A stretch of 64,000 nt of DNA. Origin: Flavobacteriales bacterium. Lineage in GTDB: Bacteria; Bacteroidota; Bacteroidia; CAIKAF01. The notes beneath the pieces are model-generated. The model did not search any database. It saw nothing but the letters and a program-made list of their open reading frames with translations, and was not told the DNA's origin. Location: the NCBI GenBank assembly GCA_025451235.1, contig JANWKT010000028.1, positions 62,001 through 126,000 on the forward strand. The letters run 5' to 3'. Numbering within the stretch: the stretch's first letter is position 1; every line of letters starts with the position of its first letter. Position numbers and translations under genes: made by a program. Positions 8,076 through 17,365 of this stretch are shown piece by piece.

Positions 8076-9980
8076 ATGAAACCTGCCATTGCTTTAACCT
8101 TACCTTTTTTTATCTCCATCTGCCTTTCTTCGCAGGTAAAATTTCCAGTAAGTGACCAGCAGATAACCCTAAAAAATCCTTTATTTGAACTCGATGAATC
8201 TATCAATGGCGAAACGGAGGAGATAAAAATTAAAGTGTATCCCAGCTATAAATACTCCCATCAGCAATTGCAGTTAAAAGACTCAAACGTTTACTCAAAC
8301 TATATGATATTTTGGGTGGATATATATTCCGAGGGGTCTCTCATTAAATCCTATATCCAGGAATATGGATACAACGGTCGAACCTACTCCTCTTCAGGCG
8401 ATATATCTATTCCTTCCTACACCATTCCACTTAAAAAAGGGCCGCATGAAATTGAAATAAAGATCCAGGGGAGATATAGCAAAGAAGAAGTAATTTTTAA
8501 AAACATATACATCAAAAAAGTAAATATCATCATGCCCGATCTTGCATTGGTGTTTTTTAGAGGGACCGATTTTACTTTTACCCATTCAGCCTTCGATCCG
8601 GGATCTCCTATGTCCATATTTAGCAAAACAGCTGGGCATGGATATGCAGACCCATACTTGGAAATAGTTGACAACAAACGAAACGATTACTATTCAAGTG
8701 GCTGTTATGTAAACGACCTGGCCATACCTTATCTAAGTGCTCATTTTATGGTGCCTGTAAATTCTATGCTATCTCTTCAGGCATGGGATGCGGATGATTT
8801 TTCAAAGGATGATAAAATGGGAGAGTTCCCATTGAAAAAAATAGGTCCTGGGCTTGACACTTCTGAATTTAATATATCCAACGAAAATGTTCTTTCTGGA
8901 AAAGTTTTTCTTTCCAACCGACCTATCCCTTATCTGTTAAATGCAAACTACACCGCAACGGATTTTAATTATAATGGGGCCAATGGCATAAAAATCGAAA
9001 GCCGGTATGATATCTTAAATATTGCGGCCGGCGATATCATCGAAGAATCCATATTGCCGGAATTCACCAGAGCGGATATTAACCTTTCCACTTCAGATTT
9101 TCACCCTATTTTGATGGGTCAGGATCTAGCTCAAAACGAAGAAAGGATGCGTGTCGTATCTTCCCATTTTATTCCTTATGCATCCCTACTAGATAGCATC
9201 GAGTCATTTGATTACCATACTCAAATAGCTAATATTGAGTATCCGCTGGGGGCATTCCCTGTCAAGGCTGATTACGAGGTTCCAGATCACCTGGAAGACG
9301 CCTCAGTAGATGTAAGCAGTATTATTTATGAATATTCAAAAGGTTTTACCGTCAATTTAAAATGCCATTTACCATCGGCTTACGAATATTTTCCTTTATA
9401 CATGGAAATAGATGTAGTGGGTGATGATGGGGTGAATTATACCGATAGTTTGATTTTCCCCAAATACACCTATGCATTTAAACGAATTGACCTTAAATCA
9501 GCCAACCGGGATATAACGGTTATACTCCCCTTACATACGATCAAAGAGTTCCCTAAACTTCAAATGCTGCAAATAACCTATAAAATAAAAACAAGAGGTA
9601 AGGGCTATGTGATTGGCTCAGGAAAAGAAACAAGATCACTGAATAAAACCGATTTTATGAGGGGTAATCAGTTTACTTATAAGATCAGCAAAAAACAATC
9701 GGTTACAGGCAGGCTGGTAGCTAGTATAAAATGTAATGGAAGAACATTGGAGTGGTTTGACCTAAAAGATAAAAAGGGTAGCTTTGATCTTGAAAAATAT
9801 TGGTTCCATCAAAACGAACGTTTTTTTGTGATTGAAATAATGGAAATAAAGGATGACAACATACCCAGAAGCCTGATTGCCATCCCCATTTTTCCCGCTG
9901 AGGGACAGAAATGGAGAGCAAAAAACCCCGGACTTAAATATTCGGGTTTAAAAAAACTAATCATCTCCAAAATAAATTGA
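8076..9980 (+). CDS. Secreted protein of unknown function with a C2-like segment
   Basis: A 634-residue protein with a signal peptide (about residues 1-19, ALTLPFFISICLSSQ). The first third is beta-rich. Residues about 150-290 resemble a C2 domain, with DPYLEI and WDADDFSKDDKMGEF placed like calcium-binding loops; this is a pattern-level resemblance only. The rest is again beta-rich with no sorting tail. The stop lies 12 nt before the next gene, a lipoprotein, so the two probably work as a pair. Confidence 0.78.
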   Translation: MKPAIALTLPFFISICLSSQVKFPVSDQQITLKNPLFELDESINGETEEIKIKVYPSYKYSHQQLQLKDSNVYSNYMIFWVDIYSEGSLIKSYIQEYGYNGRTYSSSGDISIPSYTIPLKKGPHEIEIKIQGRYSKEEVIFKNIYIKKVNIIMPDLALVFFRGTDFTFTHSAFDPGSPMSIFSKTAGHGYADPYLEIVDNKRNDYYSSGCYVNDLAIPYLSAHFMVPVNSMLSLQAWDADDFSKDDKMGEFPLKKIGPGLDTSEFNISNENVLSGKVFLSNRPIPYLLNANYTATDFNYNGANGIKIESRYDILNIAAGDIIEESILPEFTRADINLSTSDFHPILMGQDLAQNEERMRVVSSHFIPYASLLDSIESFDYHTQIANIEYPLGAFPVKADYEVPDHLEDASVDVSSIIYEYSKGFTVNLKCHLPSAYEYFPLYMEIDVVGDDGVNYTDSLIFPKYTYAFKRIDLKSANRDITVILPLHTIKEFPKLQMLQITYKIKTRGKGYVIGSGKETRSLNKTDFMRGNQFTYKISKKQSVTGRLVASIKCNGRTLEWFDLKDKKGSFDLEKYWFHQNERFFVIEIMEIKDDNIPRSLIAIPIFPAEGQKWRAKNPGLKYSGLKKLIISKIN

Positions 9981-9991
9981 CCTCCATTGAT

Positions 9992-10693
9992 ATGAAAAAA
10001 ACTATCCTCTTCCTATTTGTTATCATCAGTCTGGTGGCTTGTGGAAAAAAAGAAGCCTCCATCAAAAAATACTATTTCCCATATGCGGAATTGGTTGAAA
10101 GTTCCAAGATCTATCAATTTGTAAATAAAAAAGACAGCACGGATGTTGTTTATTGGGAAGTGTGGACCAATGCACAAGGGAGCGACACTGTATTTAATAC
10201 TGGCATCTATAATAAAAATAGAGAATTGCGGGAAGTTTTTAAGGAACAAGTGTTATCGACCGGAACGGATGTAATGGAATTCAGTATAAAGGCCGATTCG
10301 GGCTTTGTAAAAACCAACTTCAAGCAAAAGGAGGTAATACGATGGAATTTAAAGCCAAAACAAGTCTTGTTTTTTTCATTTAGTTATCCCAGCGAAAAAG
10401 GAGAACAGGAAATTGTAAAAGAGCGGACCCTAGAAAGCATGAAGGAGGAATTCGTCTTTGATGGAAAAACCTATCCTGCCATCCGGTTCAAAGATTTTTT
10501 CTTGTTTAATGAAATGAAAGACAATCGGACCATTACCACCGAGCAATATAGAAATAGCTTTTACGCTGCTGGCTTAGGCTTGGTTGGGTTTGAAACTTTT
10601 TATCCCGACGGAAGCAGCTCCTACTTCGAATTAAAAAGATTTATTCCACAGAAGGAATGGGAAAGCACAGTGTCAAGAGATACCCTTCATTAA
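9992..10693 (+). CDS. Lipoprotein of unknown function
   Basis: The signal peptide MKKTILFLFVIISLVACGKKE with a lipobox at LVAC fixes the start at ATG 9992 rather than an in-frame TTG five codons earlier. The mature part is about 215 residues with alternating charged and aromatic positions and no motif I know. It follows the secreted C2-like protein with a 12-nt gap and may be co-expressed with it. Confidence 0.8.
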   Translation: MKKTILFLFVIISLVACGKKEASIKKYYFPYAELVESSKIYQFVNKKDSTDVVYWEVWTNAQGSDTVFNTGIYNKNRELREVFKEQVLSTGTDVMEFSIKADSGFVKTNFKQKEVIRWNLKPKQVLFFSFSYPSEKGEQEIVKERTLESMKEEFVFDGKTYPAIRFKDFFLFNEMKDNRTITTEQYRNSFYAAGLGLVGFETFYPDGSSSYFELKRFIPQKEWESTVSRDTLH

Positions 10694-10807
10694 GTCATTC
10701 ATTTTAGAGCCAAAACCCCCAGACCTTGGTAAACCCATGATCAAAAAAAATCGGTCGGATATATCATTTTGCAGGTTTACAGCGTTTCTTTATGAAACCC
10801 CTTCACT

Positions 10808-11656
10808 ATGCTACTGAATCTTGTTCTTTCTGCCAATCTTCTATTGTTCAACACCACCCCAACTCCTGTAACGTTACAGGATGCCCTCAACAAAAAAATG
10901 GTAACCGTTACTGTTACCTCCAACCCAACGGGTACACATTACCACCAACCTGTTATCATGCATATTAAAAACATTACCGCCAATCCATTTCAGATCAAAG
11001 TGGAAAACGGAAGGACCTTTAGGCCGAACGATTCTACCTGCCAGCCTATTATCGTGGTACATGAAATGGTGGCTGACCTAAGCCCGGGTAAAACAACCGA
11101 TGTAAAAATTCCTGGTATGTGTTTTAACGCTACTAAACGTGCCCCCCATGATGAAATGACCTATAGCATTGGGAAGATGGCCACGGGTAACCTGGCCAAA
11201 GTTGCCCAATACCTGCAGGATAATAAGTTTGATGGTTATCCAGCCCAACATGCCATTTGGTGCATTAGCAATGGTGAACCGTTGGAAAATATTATCGACT
11301 GGGACGAATCGAAAGCCCTGAAGATTGCAGCATTTATGGCTGATCTGACTGGCCAGCCCATGCCCTCGAAGCCGGCTCCAGATGATTATGTAAGAAACCT
11401 ACAGGTGCGGCCCAATCCAAAAGTTACCGTGGGTGGTAATTTTGAATTTACACTTTTACGGGATACCGAAATACGTATTGGTATGTTCGACGCGAATGGT
11501 ATTATCGTACGGGAACTCTATTACAATCCTACCGAGAAACCGGGCAACCATGTTTTCGACTACGAATTTGATGCAACGGTATACACCGATGATGTGTATT
11601 ATATCCGTTATCTTGAAAATAATGTGGTATGGATGGAGGCTGTCCTCTCCCACTAA
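10808..11656 (+). CDS. Secreted protein of unknown function, possible C-terminal sorting-like beta domain
   Basis: A 282-residue protein with a hydrophobic N-terminus (MLLNLVLSANLLLFNTTP) that should be a signal peptide. The middle is beta-rich (residues 28-110), then helical (about 120-185). The last 90 residues (LQVRPNPKVTVGGNFEF to the end, EAVLSH) look like the Ig-like fold of T9SS tails, including the RPNP turn, but lack the typical final basic strand. It converges with the GT2 gene 9 nt away. Confidence 0.75.
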   Translation: MLLNLVLSANLLLFNTTPTPVTLQDALNKKMVTVTVTSNPTGTHYHQPVIMHIKNITANPFQIKVENGRTFRPNDSTCQPIIVVHEMVADLSPGKTTDVKIPGMCFNATKRAPHDEMTYSIGKMATGNLAKVAQYLQDNKFDGYPAQHAIWCISNGEPLENIIDWDESKALKIAAFMADLTGQPMPSKPAPDDYVRNLQVRPNPKVTVGGNFEFTLLRDTEIRIGMFDANGIIVRELYYNPTEKPGNHVFDYEFDATVYTDDVYYIRYLENNVVWMEAVLSH

Positions 11657-11665
11657 AGTTGCCCG

Positions 11666-12382
11666 TTAATTGGACCTGAAGAGCCCAAATTTTACAATGG
11701 TCCAAAGGATCTTAAAAGCATCTGTATTGCGTAGCTTTTTGCCTTCTCCTTCGTTTCGTGGGAAATATCCCACAGGAACTTCGGCTATATTATTTTTTTT
11801 AATCCTTAATGCCTTAATGATCAATTCGGCCTCAAATCCAAAACGGTTTTCACGCAATTTGATCTTATCGTAGAGGTTTTTGTGGATCAGCTTGTATCCA
11901 CAAGCCATATCAGTAATTTTTACGTTGATGATAATGGCCGTAAGCGAAGTAAATACCCTATTGGCCAAATATCTTTTATACGATGAAAGTGGCCTGTTCA
12001 CCCCTGCCATGTACCTGGATCCATTGATGAATTCCACCTTCAATTCATTCATACAATCAATCATTCGCGGAATATCTGTCGGTCGTAATTCAAGGTCTGA
12101 GTCCTGTATCAGAAAAACATTCCCGTTGGCAGCTGCAATACCTGTCCGTACAGCAGCCCCTTTCCCCTGGTTTTGATCATGTTTAAGCACCCTTATATTA
12201 GAAACGGATGCTGTCAATGAAGATACTACCTGGTAGGATTGATCCGTAGAACAATCATCCACAACAATGATCTCATATGCCGTTACGGAGGCAGGAAGCT
12301 GAATCTTTCTTACCTGCTCAATCACTTCAGTAACCAAAGTCTCCTCATTGTATAGAGGGATAATTATACTCAGAAAATACAT
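11666..12382 (-). CDS. Family 2 glycosyltransferase, dolichyl-phosphate mannose synthase-like
   Basis: A 238-residue GT-A fold enzyme. The N-terminus IIIPLYNEE and the nucleotide-binding IIVVDDCSTDQS are typical. The metal-binding DxD position reads QDSDLELRPTDIP, followed by GSRYMAG. It matches the DPM1-type GT2 subgroup that moves a sugar from a nucleotide donor to a polyprenyl phosphate. No C-terminal membrane domain is present. It is divergent from the FkbM and GT-C-like genes, which fits a local envelope-glycan role; the acceptor is unknown. Confidence 0.9.
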   Translation of the reverse strand: MYFLSIIIPLYNEETLVTEVIEQVRKIQLPASVTAYEIIVVDDCSTDQSYQVVSSLTASVSNIRVLKHDQNQGKGAAVRTGIAAANGNVFLIQDSDLELRPTDIPRMIDCMNELKVEFINGSRYMAGVNRPLSSYKRYLANRVFTSLTAIIINVKITDMACGYKLIHKNLYDKIKLRENRFGFEAELIIKALRIKKNNIAEVPVGYFPRNEGEGKKLRNTDAFKILWTIVKFGLFRSN

Positions 12383-12409
12383 CTATACAAAGAAAGGAAA
12401 AATAGTTAT

Positions 12410-12417
12410 TATCTTTA
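12410..12417 (+). promoter_or_regulatory. Putative -7 element (TATCTTTA) for the FkbM operon
   Basis: TATCTTTA lies 11 nt before the ATG at 12429, so the transcript would have a very short leader. It sits in a 46-bp divergent spacer. No -33 element is clear. Confidence 0.4.
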
Positions 12418-12428
12418 CACATCTTAAA

Positions 12429-13169
12429 ATGATTAAACCAATAAAAAATACCTTAAGAAAAGTACTTTTTACCGCCGGGATTGACATTACCAAAAACCAG
12501 CAGTATGACAGGCAAACCCTTGTCATCATGAAAAAACTGCTTAAAAAAGACTCGAACTGTATTGATATCGGCTGCCATAAAGGGGAAGTAATGGACGAAA
12601 TCCTCAAAATTGCACCGGATGGTATGCATGTTGGGTTTGAACCCATCCCGGAATATTATGATTTTCTGATAAAAAAGTATAGCTCTAGAAAAAATGTACA
12701 TATTTATAAAAATGCCCTGAGCGATACGAATGGATCATCTGAATTTAACTGGGTAAAAAATGCTCCGGCTTACAGCGGTATTAAACAAAGATCCTATGCC
12801 ATCAAAAACCCTCAAATCGAAAAAATTGAGGTGGAGTTGAAAAAACTCGATGAGATGGGGAAAGATCTTCCCCCAATCGACCTGATCAAAATAGACGTGG
12901 AGGGTGCAGAAATGAAAGTGCTAAAAGGGGCCATCCAATTTGTTCAACAACACCGTCCGTATATTATTTTTGAATGTGGAATGGGTGCCGCCGATTTCTA
13001 TGGAGTAACTCCAAAGGAAGTATTTTTATTTTTTGAGCAAATACAATACAAACTGAATACTTTAAAAGGATTTTTAAACCAGTCAATTCCACTCACCGAA
13101 GCGCAGTTTATTGATCTATATGATAAAAAAATTGATTATTATTTTATAGCCTACGCAAAAAAAGGATGA
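12429..13169 (+). CDS. FkbM family methyltransferase
   Basis: About 246 residues. The start is placed at ATG 12429 (MIKPIKNTLRK), because the longer reading from 12348 would run back into the divergent GT2 gene. SAM-binding motif I is NCIDIGCHKGEVMDEI, the next acidic segment is HVGFEPIPEYYDFL, and the FkbM signature PIDLIKIDVEGAEMKVLKGA follows. FkbM enzymes O-methylate sugars or natural products. The stop overlaps the next gene's start by 4 nt. With the two GT-C-like proteins downstream, methylation of a surface glycan is a reasonable guess. Confidence 0.9.
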   Translation: MIKPIKNTLRKVLFTAGIDITKNQQYDRQTLVIMKKLLKKDSNCIDIGCHKGEVMDEILKIAPDGMHVGFEPIPEYYDFLIKKYSSRKNVHIYKNALSDTNGSSEFNWVKNAPAYSGIKQRSYAIKNPQIEKIEVELKKLDEMGKDLPPIDLIKIDVEGAEMKVLKGAIQFVQQHRPYIIFECGMGAADFYGVTPKEVFLFFEQIQYKLNTLKGFLNQSIPLTEAQFIDLYDKKIDYYFIAYAKKG

Positions 13170-14575
13170 AAAAATATCTTATCTGGTTGGGGCATCTCTC
13201 TCTTTTAGTTACAGCTATATTGGCGGTATTTTTCTATAAGGAAAGGGTTTTTTTTGTAGACCCCGGTCAGCAATTGTTCGAAATGATCAATGAAGGAGGG
13301 TTTAAGGTATTTGTACATCGGTATAGCATGGTTATTAACCAAAGTATTCCATTACTCGCTATAAAACTGGGACTACCTTTAAAGTATATTACCATTGCAT
13401 ACTCTTTATCATTCGTTATTATATTTTATATATGTTACCTAATTGCTGTATATGGATTCAAAAATATTGCAGCAGGCTTGGGTATTGCGTTTGCTCCTAT
13501 ATTTATACGGATGGCCTTTGGTCATAGTATCTCAGAGGCATGGCTGGGAATAGCCTATAGTGCAGTTTTTTATGCCTTGTTGAACTATTATCATGTTTGG
13601 AAAAAAAAAGGCCCTGTATTTATAGCTCTCTTTTACTTTCTGATGATAGTGGTGATTGGTATCAACTATTTTATTCATCCTATCACTCTGTTCACCGTCG
13701 CTTTTTCTATCGGTTTTACTTATTTCTATAAAAAAGAATTCAGGAGTTCTCATATTTATATTGTCGGCATGCTGATTCTTGTGGTATACTTGCACAAATT
13801 TGCATTTCCGGCTCATCCGCATGAAGAACGTTTTTTTGAAGGTATCAAAAACGCGGATAAATTGTTGCCGCAACTTGGACAACTACCGGTACTCGAATTT
13901 TTCAGACTTTATTTTTACCAAATATATCTACCAGGCATATTACTGCTTGTAGGGGCAATTTTCTATTTTATAAAAGACCGAAGAATCATCTCATACTTCT
14001 TTGTAATCATATTTTCCGCATTTTATGTAGTTATTGCTTGTCTGGCTTTTTATAAAGGAGATGCACCATTTGCACTCGAAAGCCGGTTAATTCCACTTGC
14101 ATTTATGTTGATTTTACCTGTAGCAGAAATATTGAAAGAAAAAAAGGAAAATATTCTATTTATATCCGGACTGGTTGTGATTCTGTTCTACTCATACACA
14201 AATCTCTATTCCTTGGTTAAACAAACTCATACTAAGCGAATCGCTTTTTACGAACATATGCTAAGTGAAAGTATGAAGTTTCCTGAAAGAAAATTCTTCG
14301 TCTACTTACCGGAGGGAGAAAATACCCCTGTAAATACATGGGGATCGGCCGTCGAAACTTTGATGCTAAGCTCATTAGAGGGTAAAGAAAATAGCCGAAC
14401 GATTATTTTTGTGGATAGAAAAACAGACATTACCTCAGGAATAAATTTCTGGCCATGTGTATTTCTGTGGGTACGATGGTATATGTTCTTTCCCGAAGAC
14501 TGGCTGAATAAAAGATACTATAACCTACAGTGTACAAAATATCGAGAACTCATTTATCCAAAGACATTTGATTAA
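13166..14575 (+). CDS. Polytopic membrane protein, possible GT-C-type glycosyltransferase
   Basis: A 469-residue protein with about ten hydrophobic segments from residue 5 to about 355, then a soluble tail of about 110 residues. The first large loop has an acidic start (FFVDPGQQLFEMINEGG), in the position where GT-C enzymes keep their catalytic Asp; that is the only hint of activity. Its start overlaps the FkbM gene by 4 nt and its end overlaps the next gene by 8 nt, so the three are translationally coupled. Confidence 0.8.
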   Translation: MKKYLIWLGHLSLLVTAILAVFFYKERVFFVDPGQQLFEMINEGGFKVFVHRYSMVINQSIPLLAIKLGLPLKYITIAYSLSFVIIFYICYLIAVYGFKNIAAGLGIAFAPIFIRMAFGHSISEAWLGIAYSAVFYALLNYYHVWKKKGPVFIALFYFLMIVVIGINYFIHPITLFTVAFSIGFTYFYKKEFRSSHIYIVGMLILVVYLHKFAFPAHPHEERFFEGIKNADKLLPQLGQLPVLEFFRLYFYQIYLPGILLLVGAIFYFIKDRRIISYFFVIIFSAFYVVIACLAFYKGDAPFALESRLIPLAFMLILPVAEILKEKKENILFISGLVVILFYSYTNLYSLVKQTHTKRIAFYEHMLSESMKFPERKFFVYLPEGENTPVNTWGSAVETLMLSSLEGKENSRTIIFVDRKTDITSGINFWPCVFLWVRWYMFFPEDWLNKRYYNLQCTKYRELIYPKTFD

Positions 14576-15902
14576 AAGGCTTAAAAATATTCCTCCATCA
14601 ATATGGCTTCTTTTCGCCCTGGTGATATTTTTTATCAGCTATAATGAGATCAGAAAAGGCGGCAAAAAGGATGCATTTCATGTGGTAAAGAGTGATGCCC
14701 AGTTTTACCATGAATATATTGCAGTATATATTTTTGGTCAGGAACCCTATTTCTCAAGAGAAAAAAAGCCTATCAATAAATATACGATGGGAATGGCTGT
14801 TTCGTATCTACCTGCCATAGCCACAGGTTATGTTATTTGTGAACTCACTGAGCAGGACCATAATCATGGAAAGAGTTACGTCTATCAACATCTTCTGTTT
14901 TATCTAGGATTGTTATATACCATTGTTGGGTTGGTCTTTTTAAGATTAATTCTAAAAAAATGGTTCGGTGAAATTGCGATCACGATCGTACTTGGACTCA
15001 TTTTCTTTGGTACGAATCTATACTATTATATCATTTTCGAGCCTATCATGGCCCATCCTGTAAGCTTTGCCTTGCTTACCGGTTTTGCCTATTATAGTCT
15101 ACAGCTCATTGAAAAAAGAACCTACAGATATGCACTAGGAGTGGGAATCACCTTAGGTTTGCTTACGCTTATACGGCCCACAAATATTATAGTTGGTATA
15201 TTTCCACTGGTCTATTTTTTACTTCAATACAGAGGTCAGGGAAATATCATGACAATGTTGAAGAAAGACTTTCCTAAATTACTGCTCATTCTTACGATTA
15301 GCTTCCTTTTGTTTTTCCCTCAAATGTTTTATTGGCATCACTATACAGGCAAATGGTTTACCTATTCATATGGCAAGGAAGGATTCTTTTGGAACAAGCC
15401 GGCAATCCTCCAGGTTTTATTTAGTTTTCGAAAAGGATGGTTGATCTATACACCACTCATGTTTTTTATCATACCTGGTGCCGTGATCTGTTTCAAAAAG
15501 AACAAGCCCCTGTTTTGGGCCATTACCATTTATTTTTTATTGAACCTTTATATCATTTCATCTTGGTGGTGTTGGTGGTATGGTGGAAGCTTTGGAATGA
15601 GAACATTGATCGATTGCTACGGATTGATGGCCATTTTTATTTGTTTTTTTATCGACTATATTTTAAAGAAAAAGAAAGTAGTTGTTGGAATATTCTTACT
15701 CATTTTCATTTTCTTGGTATATTTAAATTTATACCAAACCAGGCAGGCCAGAATTTGCCGGATCCATTTCGATAGTATGACCTTTATGGCTTATAAAAAA
15801 GTATTTTTAACGGATCGCCTTACTTTAACGAAAGAAGAATGGGAAGCAATGTTGGATAGTCCAGATTATGATGCAGCTATCCAAGGAAAAAGGTTTTGGT
15901 AA
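14568..15902 (+). CDS. Polytopic membrane protein, GT39/PMT-like glycosyltransferase
   Basis: A 444-residue protein with ten or more membrane segments. It starts at TTG 14568, overlapping the preceding stop by 8 nt. The first loop carries SDAQFYHEYIAVYI, resembling the acidic loop of family 39 (dolichyl-phosphate-mannose) enzymes, and the later SSWWCWWYGGSFGMRTLID segment is a recurrent feature of Bacteroidota homologues. GT-C enzymes use lipid-phosphate sugars, so the GT2 enzyme nearby could supply the donor. That pairing is inference. Confidence 0.82.
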   Translation: MIKRLKNIPPSIWLLFALVIFFISYNEIRKGGKKDAFHVVKSDAQFYHEYIAVYIFGQEPYFSREKKPINKYTMGMAVSYLPAIATGYVICELTEQDHNHGKSYVYQHLLFYLGLLYTIVGLVFLRLILKKWFGEIAITIVLGLIFFGTNLYYYIIFEPIMAHPVSFALLTGFAYYSLQLIEKRTYRYALGVGITLGLLTLIRPTNIIVGIFPLVYFLLQYRGQGNIMTMLKKDFPKLLLILTISFLLFFPQMFYWHHYTGKWFTYSYGKEGFFWNKPAILQVLFSFRKGWLIYTPLMFFIIPGAVICFKKNKPLFWAITIYFLLNLYIISSWWCWWYGGSFGMRTLIDCYGLMAIFICFFIDYILKKKKVVVGIFLLIFIFLVYLNLYQTRQARICRIHFDSMTFMAYKKVFLTDRLTLTKEEWEAMLDSPDYDAAIQGKRFW

Positions 15903-15907
15903 TTGGG

Positions 15908-17362
15908 TCAATGGCTCACCAACAATTTTTTTCTTCCTATTCCTTTATTGGTAATCACTTCCACAATATACATACCATAGCTTAGGGTATTCAGTGAAAC
16001 CAGTTGTGTAACATACTCCTGCCCCAGTTCAACCTGCACTACCCTTCCGTTTAGGTCATAAATTTTGATGAGTTGAATGGGTAATCCGGCATCTATATGA
16101 AGCATTTGAGTAGTTACCGGATTAGGGTAAACAGAAAAATGGATGGGTTCATAATCTTCTGCCGAAACAAGGGGAGTAAGCGGGGCCACTAATGATGTAT
16201 CCGTTTTTAGAATAAAGCTGGCTGTTGGACCAGGGCCGTATGAATTCGTTGATCCAGTTACAACCAAGCCCTTATCGAAGCATTTTCTGATATCATGAGG
16301 GTACTCAAATTCATCCAGAGGTTTGATGATTTGAGCATCAAATATCATCCCGTATAAAGTTCGATGCAAATAAATATCCGTATTCCCTAAATCAGAGGAT
16401 CGAATATCACCAGTAACATAGAATTTCCCTTTACCATCCATTCTCATCCTTGTATGGTCAAGCATTTCGGGTTGGTTAAAGAACCAACCATAATCGTAGA
16501 ATAAAGCACAGGAAACTGAGTCTCCCCTAAAAAACCTGGCTTCCTGGACAAGCGAAAGTGGGTTGTATTGAGTATATGAAAAAGCAAAAGACATTTTATT
16601 CGAATTGTCAATATACATATCACCGCTGTACCCAATTTCATCAACCGGAGTTCCATATGTCTTAGTCCAAATGGTATCCCCCGCCGAATTTAAATATACA
16701 ATGTAAACATCACTTCCACCAGCACCAAAACTATTGGTGGTTCCTATCACGACAATACAGTTATTCCTGTCAACATAAACATAATTGGCATAGTCATCCT
16801 CAGTACCTCCAAACGTTCTTGTCCACAATGTATCTCCATTCTGATCGATCCTGATCACATACATATCATTGTTCCCATTACCAAAGCTGTAAGTTTCGCC
16901 GGCAATAACATAGGTACTGTCCTGCAAGGTATCAATAGAATGTGCCATATCCCAATCGGCACCACCATATGATCTGGTCCATATAGAATCACCGTTCAAG
17001 TCGGTTTTTACTATGTAAAAATTATATCCCGAAGTGTCAAAATTGTTTTGATAACCAGCTAAAACATATCCGGCCCCCCCCGTTGCTCCAATGATTGATT
17101 TAGCTCCCTCAAGGCTATTATTCAAACCTATATTTTTGTACCATTCAAGAATTCCTAAACTATCGGTTTTATAAATAAGAACATCTGTTCCATTGCTTCC
17201 GGATTGGGAAGTAATACCTCCTACTACATATCCGGTATCACTCACTTGAAGCACTCCTTCACCCGAATCATAGATCCCATGGCCGTAAGTCCAAAAAAAA
17301 GTCACTTGTTGAGCTAAAACGATCTGGCAAGATAATACTGCCAATAATAAAAACCTCTTCAT
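15908..17362 (-). CDS. T9SS-sorted secreted protein with beta-propeller-like repeats
   Basis: A 484-residue protein with signal peptide MKRFLLLAVLSCQIVLAQ. Residues about 25-260 hold at least four repeats of roughly 50 residues. Each has a GGYVVGG/VIAGET strand, a DMYVIRIDQNGDTLWTRTFGG strand pair and an Asp-rich turn, as in bacterial propeller repeats. The last 80 residues are a type A sorting domain (FSVYPNPVTTQ, IKIYDLNGRVV, GMYIVEV, then the basic end KKLLVSH). It should leave by T9SS and stay on or near the cell surface. Last gene of the three-gene set with 17366 and 18625. Confidence 0.9.
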   Translation of the reverse strand: MKRFLLLAVLSCQIVLAQQVTFFWTYGHGIYDSGEGVLQVSDTGYVVGGITSQSGSNGTDVLIYKTDSLGILEWYKNIGLNNSLEGAKSIIGATGGAGYVLAGYQNNFDTSGYNFYIVKTDLNGDSIWTRSYGGADWDMAHSIDTLQDSTYVIAGETYSFGNGNNDMYVIRIDQNGDTLWTRTFGGTEDDYANYVYVDRNNCIVVIGTTNSFGAGGSDVYIVYLNSAGDTIWTKTYGTPVDEIGYSGDMYIDNSNKMSFAFSYTQYNPLSLVQEARFFRGDSVSCALFYDYGWFFNQPEMLDHTRMRMDGKGKFYVTGDIRSSDLGNTDIYLHRTLYGMIFDAQIIKPLDEFEYPHDIRKCFDKGLVVTGSTNSYGPGPTASFILKTDTSLVAPLTPLVSAEDYEPIHFSVYPNPVTTQMLHIDAGLPIQLIKIYDLNGRVVQVELGQEYVTQLVSLNTLSYGMYIVEVITNKGIGRKKLLVSH

Positions 17363-17365
17363 ACC